In this document: one piece after another, positions 10,875 through 20,900 of the stretch
Numbering within the stretch: the stretch's first letter is position 1
Layout of the letters: each line of letters starts with the position of its first letter
Origin: Pelargonium cotyledonis
Lineage: Eukaryota > Streptophyta > Magnoliopsida > Geraniales > Geraniaceae
Direction: 5' to 3'
NCBI GenBank assembly: GCA_036897625.1
Contig: JAYMTA010000613.1
Span: 1 to 26,071, forward strand
Length of the DNA: 26,071 nt
The notes under the pieces: model-generated
The model's input: the letters and a program-made list of their open reading frames with translations, nothing else
Databases searched by the model: none
Told to the model about the DNA's origin: nothing
Made by a program: the position numbers and the translations under genes

Positions 10875-11688
10875 GTTTTAACTCCATTGTAGTCCTTGAA
10901 GTATATCATTTATTCCGTAGGGGTTCCTGAACTGTATTTTGTTCCGCAGCAGTCCCTGTACTTTACATTTTGTTCCGCAGGGGTTACTGCCGTTAGTTTT
11001 TGGATGGAATCCGTTAACTATACTGACGTGACACATTTTTTGTAATAAAAAATTCATTTTTTCTGTAAAATTACCATAATACTCTCATTTATTTTTCAAA
11101 ATTTCTAAAAAGTACCATTTGTTTTTTCTCTCTCCTCACACTTTCCGCCCGGCGGTCTTTCTCTCCTTCCTCTCTGTTTTCTCTCTCTCCTTCCTCTCGG
11201 TTCTCTCTCTCTCCTTCCTCTGTCTCTGTCTCTGTCTCTCCTTCACCTGGTTCATCGAAGTAGAGGGATGCGACGGGCGTTGGAGCTCCTGAGAGGCGGA
11301 GACTGCAAAGACGGCGGCAGCGAAGGGCGGTGGAGCTCCGGAGACGTCGACGGCTGCGGAATGCGACGGGCGGCGCTATCTCGGCTGTGCGGAGGTCTGG
11401 TCGACGTGTTTTGGTTCCGGCGAGCTTCGTGGGCATCGGGGAGCGGCGTCGGAGGGGCAGATCGCGTCGGAGCGGCTTCGTCGGCATCGCCGAAGCGCGA
11501 CGTCTGTACCTCCTTTCTCTCTGTTGGTTGGCGGCGGCACAGCACAGGAAGAGGAAGGAAAGAGTAGGGTTTAGTTTTTTAAATTGAGGGTATAATGGTA
11601 ATTTTACATAAAAATAAGGTTTAGTTTAATTAAATTGAGGGTATAATAGTAATTTCACATAAAAAATGAATTTTAGTGGAGTTAAAAC
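10875..11688. mobile_element. Terminal-inverted-repeat element with GC-rich interior (Pack-MULE-like or other non-autonomous)
   Basis: A perfect 12-bp inverted repeat, GTTTTAACTCCA at 10875-10886 and its complement at 11677-11688, bounds ~814 bp. A second, longer imperfect inverted repeat lies inside it: the text at about 11048-11092 is complemented at about 11586-11616 and again at about 11637-11674. The left end holds three ~30-bp units ending in TTCCG(C/T)AG (about 10890-10980). The interior is CT-rich (11125-11245) and then strongly GC-rich (11250-11550), unlike the flanks. The frames seen there on both strands are Arg/Ser/Ala-rich composition artefacts. No transposase or clear target duplication is visible, so the superfamily is not settled. 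Confidence 0.5.
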
Positions 11689-11689
11689 T

Positions 11690-11942
11690 TTTTAGAATAG
11701 TCTCCTCTGCTCCTCGAACCTCACTACCAGTAATCAAAACACAAAAATCGCACTCTCACGAATCCAACTCCAACCCCAACTCCGTCGCCGAATCCGTCAC
11801 CTTCCTCCTCTCTTCCGGTGACCCACGACGGCGCTGCTCCCAGGCCACAACCCACGTCTGTTTCCTCTTCTACTCCGGTGACCCACGCCTTTCATTTACC
11901 AACCAGCTTGCTTCAAGTTTTAGGCGCCGATTTGTACAATAG
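11690..11942 (+). promoter_or_regulatory. Probable 5' leader exon of the VMA21-like gene
   Basis: A CT/CCA-rich stretch typical of plant 5' UTRs ends at TACAATAG|GTATCG, a plausible donor at 11943. It includes an imperfect internal duplication of TCCGGTGACCCACG (near 11815 and 11875). The coding start lies in the next exon after the acceptor TTTCTTTGCAG at 13586-13596, so a 5' UTR intron of about 1.65 kb is inferred. The transcription start is unknown. Confidence 0.4.
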
Positions 11943-13596
11943 GTATCGTGCTCCGTTCTCTCTTATTATTAATCTTTGTGTTTGTGATTCGGCTAGTGAT
12001 ATTATGAACTACAATCTGTAAGTAATGTATCAAACGATAGTGTAATTAAGGAGAGAATTGTAAAGATATTTCTTTTGAGAAGAATTTGGGGCTGATTTTA
12101 GGGTTCTTTGGGAATTAAAATATATATTTTCCCTCATAAAAGTTCAGCCCATTGTGTTCAGTGATCAGTTGGATCCTAACTGATTTCGTTCTGTTTCAAT
12201 ACTTGCACCGATTCTGGTCGGTCTGGTCTTGTTCAGAACTGATGCCCATTCCTAAGATAGTACCTAGTGTTCAAATTTAGTTTGGTTTGGAATTTGGATA
12301 CTGATAATATCCGAAATAATAATGATTTTATGATTTTTTTTAGTGGGAGATTTCAACTATCTAATATTCAAATTCAATTTGTGACAGTGAATGATTTGGA
12401 TACGGATACCTGGTTGGTCTCCCCTAGTAAGACTGTCTGGCTGCCGACTTAACTCAGCCAAGTCGATTCACCAAATTGTAATTCAGTACTGAACCGAAAA
12501 CATCTACTCCAGGAGGAACTCCAACTGAGTAAGATTGCTAATCTATGTTTTATTCTTTTTCATTAATATTCTTGATTTGGGGTATATTAATTTTGATAAC
12601 ACTGCAGTACAATGATTACAAAATCAAATTGGATTTTATTAAGCATTTTGTACGATAAATATTATAATTGTTTGCTTAAGTTTTAGAGCTGGTGGTTGTC
12701 ACAAGGATTTTTAAGTCTCTGGTGACTATGGTTTATGAATGAACAACGAACTCTATCATCCATGGTAAAGCATTCATATTAAATTTGACAAAATTTGAGT
12801 ATATGTTAACTGTTAAAGTAAAACATTCAATTTCTTGATGAAAGAGAATATCCACATCCACTATTAGATTTCCTTTGACAAGTACCCATTTACCATTTGA
12901 TCCTAGAGAATGTCTATGAGTGCCATATTCTTTCTTTAATTAAGAAAAAAGAAAAGCAAATAGAATAGATAGCTCATTTTGATTGAGATCACTTTAAATC
13001 AATCTAAATGAGTAATCATGTTCAACTGCAATCAGTATATCTACAATAAAAAAATTAAAAAATAATAAATAAAAAAAACTAAATAAAAGTTCTTTCCTAT
13101 TCTGTGAATTGAAATGCTACTATATTGAATGAAGTTGAACGCACTTGATGGTTTAGGGAGCTTTCTAGTGGACTTAATAGGATCTAGCTTGTTTGCATTG
13201 CTAGTAAGTATAAGGTGAATATGACCAGCTTCATACTTCCACACAATCAGCAATGTACAAAACTAATGTACTTCAAAATTTGTTTATCTCTTTCCCATCT
13301 TTTGTTTGGTGTGTACTTTCCAGTTAGTGGGAATCACATCTTGATTGATTCTGATGAAGAAACTATAGTTGCATTGATTTGTTATAATTTGCTGTAATGC
13401 ATATCCTATTAAGGGCAATGCTTTGGACTTAGAGAGCCAAAATCTTACTTAGGATGCTAATAACCAGTCTTTCTTGGTTTCTACTCACAAAGAGCACTAT
13501 GTGTGTGACTGTGTGTGTGTCTAAGAAACCAAATCTAACTTGGGAAAAATGTAATTTAATATATTTTGTAACTGAAAGTTTTCTCTTTCTTTGCAG
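11943..13596 (+). other. Inferred 5' UTR intron of the VMA21-like gene
   Basis: AT-rich and non-coding. It runs from the GTATCG donor-like site to the pyrimidine-rich acceptor TTTCTTTGCAG. I see no internal coding exon and no named repeat. A short GT run occurs near 13501-13521. An alternative leader exon inside it cannot be excluded. Confidence 0.4.
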
Positions 13597-13609
13597 ATTG
13601 AAGATTATT

Positions 13610-14414
13610 ATGGCACGAATGATAGAAAAGCTCTTTATTGCCTTATTGTTAATGTTGATACCTCCAATTGGAATTCTATATTGTTTTTGCCAAGATATGT
13701 TATCTGGTAAGACTACTGACTCGGACATTCTTAAATAAACATTTTACTTTCAAGCATAGGAATGTAGAAAATTGTATCATATATTATTGCTCAATGCTCA
13801 TTTGTAATAGAGTGCCTTTATGTTTTATCTGAGATATGTTTATAAAACCAATGCAACAATTCATTTTACCAATTTCCTTGGATTCAACTTCACAAGATAT
13901 ATTTCTCAAATTTTATGCCATCTAAGGTGCCACATTTGTTATAATATGTAAATGTATGTGCCCTGGTTCTTGAAGCACCTCAGAAATAATTTATAAATTT
14001 CTATATCGTGGTGGTCATTGTTCATTTGTTGGTGTTATGTTGCACTTGGACAAGCCATCTCAAGCAATTGCCTATTGTGTTGCTGTAGAATGATGTTTGT
14101 TTTTAACTTCTCAAGTAAACTATTATATATGATTACATTTTAGGTAGGTACGTAACTTGACAAAAGCTCACATGAGATTCACTTTTATAAGTTGTTGAAG
14201 TGGTTTTAATGTTATTCATGCAACTAACCAGTGGTCACTTAGAACAGGTTCGACAAATTTGTTGAGCGGACTCCTTGCTTTCATTGCAGTCAATATGGTT
14301 ATCGTATTCTACGTATGCATGGCAATGGACAAACCAGAGGACAAACATGAGCCTGATCCCACCAAAACTAGTGTAGTTGAGAATTCTTCCCTATCAAGAG
14401 ATAAACAGGAGTAG
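13610..14414 (+). CDS. VMA21: VMA21-like V-ATPase assembly integral membrane protein
   Basis: Two coding exons, 13610-13706 and 14248-14414, joined across a GT-AG intron (G|GTAAGA, ACAG|GTTC). They give 87 residues. The start ATG lies 13 bases after the upstream acceptor. Residues 9-28 form one membrane segment (LFIALLLMLIPPIGILYCF). Residues 38-58 form a second (LSGLLAFIAVNMVIVFYVCMA). The hallmark MDKPEDKHEPDP (59-70) follows. Family knowledge: VMA21 is an ER two-span protein that helps assemble the V-ATPase Vo sector. The C-terminus RDKQE has Lys at -3 and Arg at -5, like a weak dibasic ER retrieval signal. The loop between the spans (DMLSGSTNLLSG) looks several residues shorter than in VMA21 homologues as I remember them. 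It converges with the PIG-C gene about 680 bp away. Confidence 0.88.
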
Positions 14415-15095
14415 GATGAGTCGAAGCTCAGGCCATCTTTACCTAAATTGGATTCCGGCCATGCCAAAAGATCAGATCAATGTATTGTATTTTCAGCTTG
14501 TATTGTTGATTATTTTTGTTAGTGATTAAACTTATTCAGTCACTTTTGTTCTTTTCCTTGAAATGGACATACAATTATTAATATCCGTAATTTTTGGTCC
14601 ATTCTATGAGATTCGGGTAAGCAACCCAATTTTCTATGTTGATATGTGATTTCCTATATTTGATTTCTTTATTATTGGAATGAATGCACTATGATCCTAT
14701 CAACACCAGGTACTATGTCATCTCAAGAACACCCTTTGTTGATCCTGTAATGAAATTGGAAGATGCAATATAGAAAATATGCTGATTTTGATTCACATTT
14801 AGTTGTATGACAATTTCACAATGAAGAAACATAACTGGGAAGGATACAGCTAGTTCATTCAATCTCTTGATAAACTTGACAATAGAATATAATTTTAAGA
14901 AAATAGCAACAATATCACAAAACTGAAGTACATGTTCACAGCTTTTCATTTGATAAACATCTGCCTGCAGGTAGAGTTATTTGGTACTCCAATGTGTTGA
15001 ATCTGATAGGATTCATCTGATGCCAAGACACAAGTATCTTGTAAAATCTATAAAACAAAGGAAATAGAAACGAGATCTTGTAACTTTCAAAATTC
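14415..15095. other. Convergent 3' UTR/intergenic region between VMA21-like and PIG-C genes
   Basis: This holds the 3' flanks of two genes running towards each other. No coding frame looks real. The open frame at 14713-14949 on the minus strand lacks recognisable features and sits where the PIG-C 3' UTR may extend. Confidence 0.5.
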
Positions 15096-16004
15096 TTAAT
15101 CTATATCGAAACAGAGCTTAGCCTCATCCCAAGGACCATTGATCTCAAACTTGTATTCCTGAATTCTAATAAGCCAATAAGGGCACACAACGTTGACGAA
15201 CACCAACAAACCTAGCAACAGAACGAAAATTAACTGGTGCAACATATAAACAAAAGCCAGGGTCACAACCATCAATCCAAACGAAAGAAGGAGGTGCATG
15301 CGAAAGGAGTATTTCTTGATACAATAACTGACAAATGGAGCAAAAAGAAAAACTTGCAAGGAGAATAGCATGATAGCGAAAACATGTAATCTTGAAGGAA
15401 GGCGGGAAGCAATGAAGACAGAAGCCACGATTGAAGCATTTAATGAAATGCAGCTAGTCAAAGTTGGATTTTTTAAAGCACCGGGAGCTCTTATAGTGGA
15501 TCCTGAGTAGTCATGCAGGAAGAGATGGAGTATGAGAAGCGAAATAGTCACTGCCCAAATGGAGTCTGAGCTGATGGACCTTGTGAGAGTTTGGTAAATC
15601 GGAGCCAAAACATATAACCCAGTTGCAAAAAAGGAGATATTCAGAAAATAATGGAAGAGAAGATCTAGGGAAAGCATTTCTTCAGTTAAAATTAGAACCA
15701 GAAATCCCAATCCTAAAAGGCTGACATCAAGAAGCAAGAGGGAGTTTTCCTCGAGGGTTGATGTGAGCGTGTAGGTCCAGACCAATACAACTAGAGCAAC
15801 AATGCATAGGTACTGAGATATGGAAACTGAGTCTAGCATCACCTTTAACATGTCTCGTTTAACAACATTGGCATTCATGACCATATCTTCAAGGAAAGAC
15901 TCGTCAGTGTGATTATCTTCAAACCCGGGTTGCATACCTCCATATGCCACTTTTCTCCATTTGTGTGTAACAGGAGGCACATGTTCACTTACGCCAGAAT
16001 CCAT
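15096..16004 (-). CDS. PIGC: Phosphatidylinositol N-acetylglucosaminyltransferase subunit C (PIG-C/GPI2, SETH1-type)
   Basis: A single coding exon of 302 residues. The start is the ATG at 16004. Three codons further upstream are open but begin with TTG. The cytosolic N-terminus carries [20 protein letters not shown] (15-34), the family's opening block. Hydrophobic spans follow from about residue 63 to the C-terminus. Family landmarks in order are [18 protein letters not shown] (134-151), HDYS (164-167), [20 protein letters not shown] (187-206), CPYWLIRIQ (274-282) and GPWDEA (290-295) near the end. Known role: a polytopic ER subunit of the complex that transfers GlcNAc to phosphatidylinositol, the first step of GPI-anchor synthesis. 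The Arabidopsis orthologue SETH1 is needed for pollen tube growth. It is complete, with no frameshift. Confidence 0.95.
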   Translation of the reverse strand: MDSGVSEHVPPVTHKWRKVAYGGMQPGFEDNHTDESFLEDMVMNANVVKRDMLKVMLDSVSISQYLCIVALVVLVWTYTLTSTLEENSLLLLDVSLLGLGFLVLILTEEMLSLDLLFHYFLNISFFATGLYVLAPIYQTLTRSISSDSIWAVTISLLILHLFLHDYSGSTIRAPGALKNPTLTSCISLNASIVASVFIASRLPSRLHVFAIMLFSLQVFLFAPFVSYCIKKYSFRMHLLLSFGLMVVTLAFVYMLHQLIFVLLLGLLVFVNVVCPYWLIRIQEYKFEINGPWDEAKLCFDID

Positions 16005-16027
16005 TAGAACCAATCACCTTGTAGCAT
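16004..16027 (-). promoter_or_regulatory. PIG-C uORF whose stop overlaps the main start (TAATG)
   Basis: On the minus strand ATG at 16027 encodes MLQGDWF and stops at TAA 16006-16004. The last A of the stop is the first base of the main ATG. This arrangement favours termination-reinitiation (inference). Confidence 0.6.
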
Positions 16028-16168
16028 ATGCAACTCTTGGGCTTTGAGAGCGTTAGTTGAAGCACAAGCAATCTTCAACTGCGCAAAATTCTTTCCATGA
16101 AATCAGCTTGTTTGACAAAAAGATGCAAAGTTATGCTGCTCCTGACCCGATCTTAAAATTTAAGAAAC
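16005..16168 (-). promoter_or_regulatory. PIG-C 5' UTR, second leader exon
   Basis: It follows an acceptor-like TTTGAACAG|GTTTC on the minus strand. It carries the two short uORFs at 16075-16098 and 16004-16027. The acceptor was inferred from sequence only. Confidence 0.5.
16075..16098 (-). promoter_or_regulatory. PIG-C short uORF (MERILRS)
   Basis: ATG at 16098 opens seven codons (MERILRS) and a TGA at 16077-16075, in the inferred second leader exon. It ends about 70 bases before the main start. Confidence 0.45.
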
Positions 16169-16738
16169 CTGTTCAAATAAATAGGCAATCAGCTCCATAA
16201 TATGAAGAGCATCAACAGAAAAGATAATGCTGGCTAGGCACTAAGTACAAACTAGAAAGTAGAAAGTATTATAGAGGGGAAAAAAAATCTTTACAGATTT
16301 ATGTGAAGCCTAAAACAACAAAACAATCTTATTCAGTACAATTTTCCAGTTGACAATTGTGATATGGAACAATGACTAGAAAAAAGAAGTTGATTTTGGA
16401 ATAGAAAACAGTGTTATCACAATAAACTGCTGCAAAATTGAAATACTCATTTCATCTCATATCCCAAAATAAATTGAAAATCAGTTTTTGGAGTGACCAA
16501 ACCCAGATTCTATGAACTCCAGAGTAATGGCACTGTTTCCAACCAAAAAGAAGCAGTTTTTAAAATAAAAAAATAATCCCAATTTCAAACGCTATAGATG
16601 CAATGAAACAGAAGCCGAACCACATGTATAATGCGCATTATATCTTTCATTTTCCCCGCAACCAAACAGGATTTAAGAGAAAAATAAAAGAGAGAGAGAG
16701 AGAGGCAAGAAACGAAGCCGAAGTACGAGGAAATTTAC
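16169..16738 (-). other. Inferred 5' UTR intron of PIG-C
   Basis: On the minus strand it runs from donor GGCA|GTAAAT to acceptor TTTGAACAG. It is AT-rich and non-coding, with a short GA/CT microsatellite near 16689-16703 close to the donor side. Confidence 0.45.
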
Positions 16739-16900
16739 TGCCAAAAACGCCGCATCTAGCTTGAAAGCCTCCGGCTCTGGCTTCGGCCGACGCTGTGCAG
16801 ATCGGTCTCTTGAAGTTCCGTAATTGATTGAGGCGCAAAAGGTTCCCGATTGGGTTTCGTTTTTTCATTCCCTATTGCATTTCTTGCCCCACCCGCCGTT
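16739..16900 (-). promoter_or_regulatory. Probable first leader exon of PIG-C with a longer uORF
   Basis: This block is less AT-rich than its flanks and ends at a donor. An ATG at 16868 opens a frame (MKKRNPIGNLLRLNQL...) that runs 44 codons to the splice and, after joining 16168, ends at TAA 16133-16131 (FLNFKIGSGAA). That makes a uORF of about 55 codons. It matters only if transcription starts upstream of 16868. The 5' limit is nominal. Confidence 0.4.
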
Positions 16901-17979
16901 TGGCTTCAATACGGCAATCATGCCTGTCGTTTATACTAGACTTATGTGATATTACCTAAATTTTGGGGAAATACACACACCTTGTATAACTAGGCAAATG
17001 TGTAAATTGTTTGTGTCTGGCTATCGTAATGTATTATCCCCATATTTACACATGTAATTCCGCTCCCTTATATTTTGTTAACTGCTAATCTCCAAAACTC
17101 GATTCTCATTGCCCCTTGGCCCTCTTATCTTAGTAAGTGTACAAGTTGGTTTTGGGCGACATGATATTTAGGAAGTTTGATCGAAGATGCCTCATGGAAA
17201 CTTTATTTTGAATAAATTTTCCATCTCCTCTAGGTGCTTATTTATCCTCTTTAACACTTGTCTTCTACCTTTATAGGTTATGTTCTTGCCGGAAGTTGAC
17301 CAGTAAAAAAAATATGTTGTTGATATGCTTGGTGAGAATATAGCTAGTTGTATTTGACTTTTGTCGATAAGAATGCGACACTATGACTTTCCCATGTAAA
17401 AATATTATAAATAGTAGAGTCAAGTTCCTCATTTGTTATCCTATGAGCTTTCAAACCTTCTCGACTAACATGATTTGGTGATTTTTCGTCATTTGTGACA
17501 TGTTGTTCTATGTAAATTCTTGTATATTTCTCATCTCTTTGTAGTTTTTTATGATAGGTCTTCAACCGTTTTGTATGATATATGTAACTTTTAGTTAGTA
17601 TACTGTTTTCCAGGATCGCAAAATGATGCTTTGTGGGCATCGTCATTCATAAAATAATTATTTGTTTGCTATACCCAATGATCTATGAAAGACTTTAGTT
17701 CAAGTGACAGTTATACAACTTAATTGCTGACGCGGAGATAAGAAACTTGCTATAAAAAATATTGAAAGTATGTATAACCATTTATTTAACCCCCAAAAAA
17801 GTATCTCTAAACAGCAAGTAAAACCATTAAACCCCTAACGCCCACTCGCTCCTCTTCTCCTCTTCTCTTCTCTGAAACAACCGTCAGTTCGAAGCCAAGC
17901 CTCTCTGTCTCGTTCTTGTCTTTCGTAAATGTTCATCGCCGGTCAGTAGTATAGTATTTAGTTATTTACACTTTCTGCA
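16901..17979. promoter_or_regulatory. Divergent spacer between PIG-C and ERG, including ERG 5' leader
   Basis: The two genes are transcribed away from each other across this stretch. The last ~130 bases before the ERG ATG include a CT-rich patch (about 17847-17875, CTCCTCTTCTCCTCTTCTC), typical of plant core promoters and leaders. The middle is AT-rich. A 100-codon open frame on the minus strand (17344-17646) has no features I recognise and is more likely chance or transposon debris. Confidence 0.5.
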
Positions 17980-20900
17980 ATGAAATCTCTGAGAGCACTT
18001 AGGTCTCTCTCCTCCAAACCCTACAATATCTCTCTCAGACCGCCTCTTCTGCATCGATTTTACTCCGCCGACCCTCAACCGGACCACCCCAAAGCCACCG
18101 CCTCCGATTCCTCTGACGCCGAACACAATGCCCCGGCCTTCGACAGCTCCCACTACGAATTGCCTAACGTTCCTGCCTCTGATGCTTCTCCGCAGCCAAC
18201 GTGGGATGACAAGTACAGAGCTGAAGCTAATCGAAGAATCTTCGGGAAAGAGACCCAGAAAATGAGTTTCAGAAATGTGGAGGAGGAGGACAGGACGCCC
18301 AGGACGCTTGCGAAGGCGCTGCTTGAGTATGCCCTGGCTCGGGCCGATGAGGAGGAGGAGGAAGAGGAGCAGGGGGTGAAGGAGGAGGACCAGAAGTCTC
18401 TGTCTGTTGGGGTTATTGGGGTTCCTAATGCTGGGAAATCTGCTCTCACTAATTACTTGGTTTGTGCTCTCTATATGATCTGGTTTAATTGAGTTATCAT
18501 TTGTTGTTTGTTTAGATTTCACTATGCCTTTTGAGTTTGGGAAGGTGTGTAGATTTATTTAATGGGAATAATGAAAGATAATTGGAAGTGAATGAGATAG
18601 GAATCATCTAACCTTAGTTATACAATTGCCGAAATGTTGTGTTTGTGGGTGTTCATTGTTTCTAATAGTGAATAATGGGCCTTGGCTTGTCAGGAAAGTT
18701 GTTTACTCTTGTAATTTCAAAGGCAGTTACTTGAAATCGCAACAAGGATAGGCTTCTTCTACCGGGGTTTTATTGTTTTTTCCCTATGTTATTTGATTTT
18801 GTAACCCGTGGTTAACCTTTTGCCTATCTACCATTGCTTAAATATAATTGTTATACATACTAATATTAATGTGACACAAATTGGTATAGCTACTGGGGTA
18901 GGTCGTCTTGGCTTGGTCTTACTAGAAATCTTGGATAGGTGAAAGGTGAATCAGTGGGTCGAAAGCTGCTGTATAAGAGCCATAGGAATCTTGTTCTTAC
19001 TAGGTTAGTTTTATCAACTTCAGTGAGTTGGTTAAACGATTCTAGTTTTGGATGTAGGCTTAAAGCCTACAAACTTTGTGGAAGGTCCTTATTTGATCCA
19101 TTTGACCATTGTCTATGGTTCTTGTTTGCTTATTCCTTATATTTCTAAAATGCATTCTTCACTTCCATGAAGAGTACCACTTGCTTTTCGCTTTAGCTCC
19201 AAGAAGCATATGTGATCATGTGGGTTTTGATATTTTAGAAACACTGCTTTTCTAAAATGTAAGGCTAGGTGCACTGTTTATTTTCATTTTCATTGCTTTA
19301 TTCTTATTAGTAAGTCAAGAAATTTTTATCTATCAACTTTTCTGTAACTGCAGTTGGGATGATAGTTACTGTCTTGTTATATCTTTTTTAGGTTGGGACA
19401 AAGGTTGCTGCCGTTTCACGAAAGACAAACACAACTACTCATGAAGTGTTGGGAGTGATGAGGAAAGGTGACACCCAAATTGTGCGTATGCTGTTTTGAT
19501 TCACTTATCATTTTTGTTTATGTTTCAGTTGTGTTATAGTAAAATATAAATTCATGACCAGTTGAATATTCATACTCAAATAATCTCCCTCTCACAGATG
19601 CATTATACAATCTTGCAAAATAATATTGTCTGTTCAGTTTTTTTCAAGTCATTTTTGGGAAAGTAATAATTCCTAATGTACTTTAGAGTTTAGAATGGGA
19701 TTGATTGGACTGATCTAAATCCCACATTAATGTCTGATATTATTTTTTCTGCGTATTCATACTTTAGTATGTTTTACACCAGAACTTTTGCTAATTTTGT
19801 TTGACCCCTATGCAGAGCTTGTTTGATACTCCTGGAATTACATTAAACAAGAATGCACGATCATACAAAACTGACATCAGGGTTCGCGCACAAAGTGTTA
19901 TGAATGTAATTGATCTCTATGACGTGGTCATAGTACTTTTTGATGTCTATAGGCATCTTACCAGGTCAGTGATCCACCTCATTTGATCTTTAGTGATATG
20001 TTTCTCTTCAATTTTATGCGATTATATATTTGAAATGTTGCTCCTATGGTTGCCCTGTTGTACGAGTTTTACCAGTATGCATTTCAGTCTGATTGCACAA
20101 CGCCACAACCTAGTTTTGGACGCAGAATAACAATATTAAGAACACATCTTTATTTATTTCATTTTGTAGTTGAAATAAAAGGTGTAAAAGAAATTCCTTT
20201 GCGGTTACTCCTAGGAGTGCAATCAACCTTATGCTCCATTTGAATTCTAGGATTTCATTTGAAATTCTGTATTTGAGGCTGGAGCCAAATCAATGTTTGG
20301 ATGGTCGAAGAATTTGGATTTTGATTTTGATTTGAATCAACTCCAATAGTTGAAATAAAAGGTGTAAAAGAAATTCCTTTGCGGTTACTCTTAGGAGTGC
20401 AATCAACCTTATGCTCCATTTGACTTCTAGGATTTCATTTGAAATCCTGGATTTGAGCCAAATCAATGTTTGGATGGTCAAAGAATTTGGATTTGAATCA
20501 ACTCCAATAGTATTGAAAACATGCTTACGACATGGGATTTCAAATGACAACTCTCACCTTGTCATTTGAAATTCTAGTGTTTCCCAAACGTTATATTTGT
20601 ATTTGAAATACAACATTTCATATCATATCCAAGTTCACAAACGAAACCTGAGGCTTTTACTTCTACTATGTGTAGTTAAGTCATACTTTGGTCCTCTTTG
20701 GAAGACTATTTAGGTGGTTGATATTCAATTTTAAGTGAACTTCTTTGTCTTGACAGAAGCTTTAGGCTGCATCCTAGATATAGCCACTCAACTTCTGTGG
20801 TATGTACTTTTAGTTAATTATGTGTGGTGTTTTATTGGCTTATGCTGTAAATATTGTCGAGCTGACTGTAAAGTTGGAAAGGAAGTATGCGGAAGAGTGT

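Noticed and set aside
11089-11587. Overlapping Arg/Ser/Glu-rich frames on both strands in the GC-rich block
   Set aside because: All frames are open because of base composition and CT repeats. No frame stands out, and the block lies inside a repeat-bounded element.
17344-17646. 100-codon minus-strand frame in the PIG-C/ERG spacer
   Set aside because: No family recognised, AT-driven codon use and no splice or leader context. It may be transposon debris, but I cannot support a gene.
18153-18449. 98-codon Ser-rich open frame on the minus strand opposite ERG exon 1
   Set aside because: It is the antisense of the acidic Glu tract and GTPase start of ERG. The poly-Ser run is only the complement of GAG repeats.
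17962-18522. 186-codon open frame on the minus strand over ERG exon 1
   Set aside because: It crosses the exon-intron boundary of a well supported gene on the other strand and has no recognisable motif.
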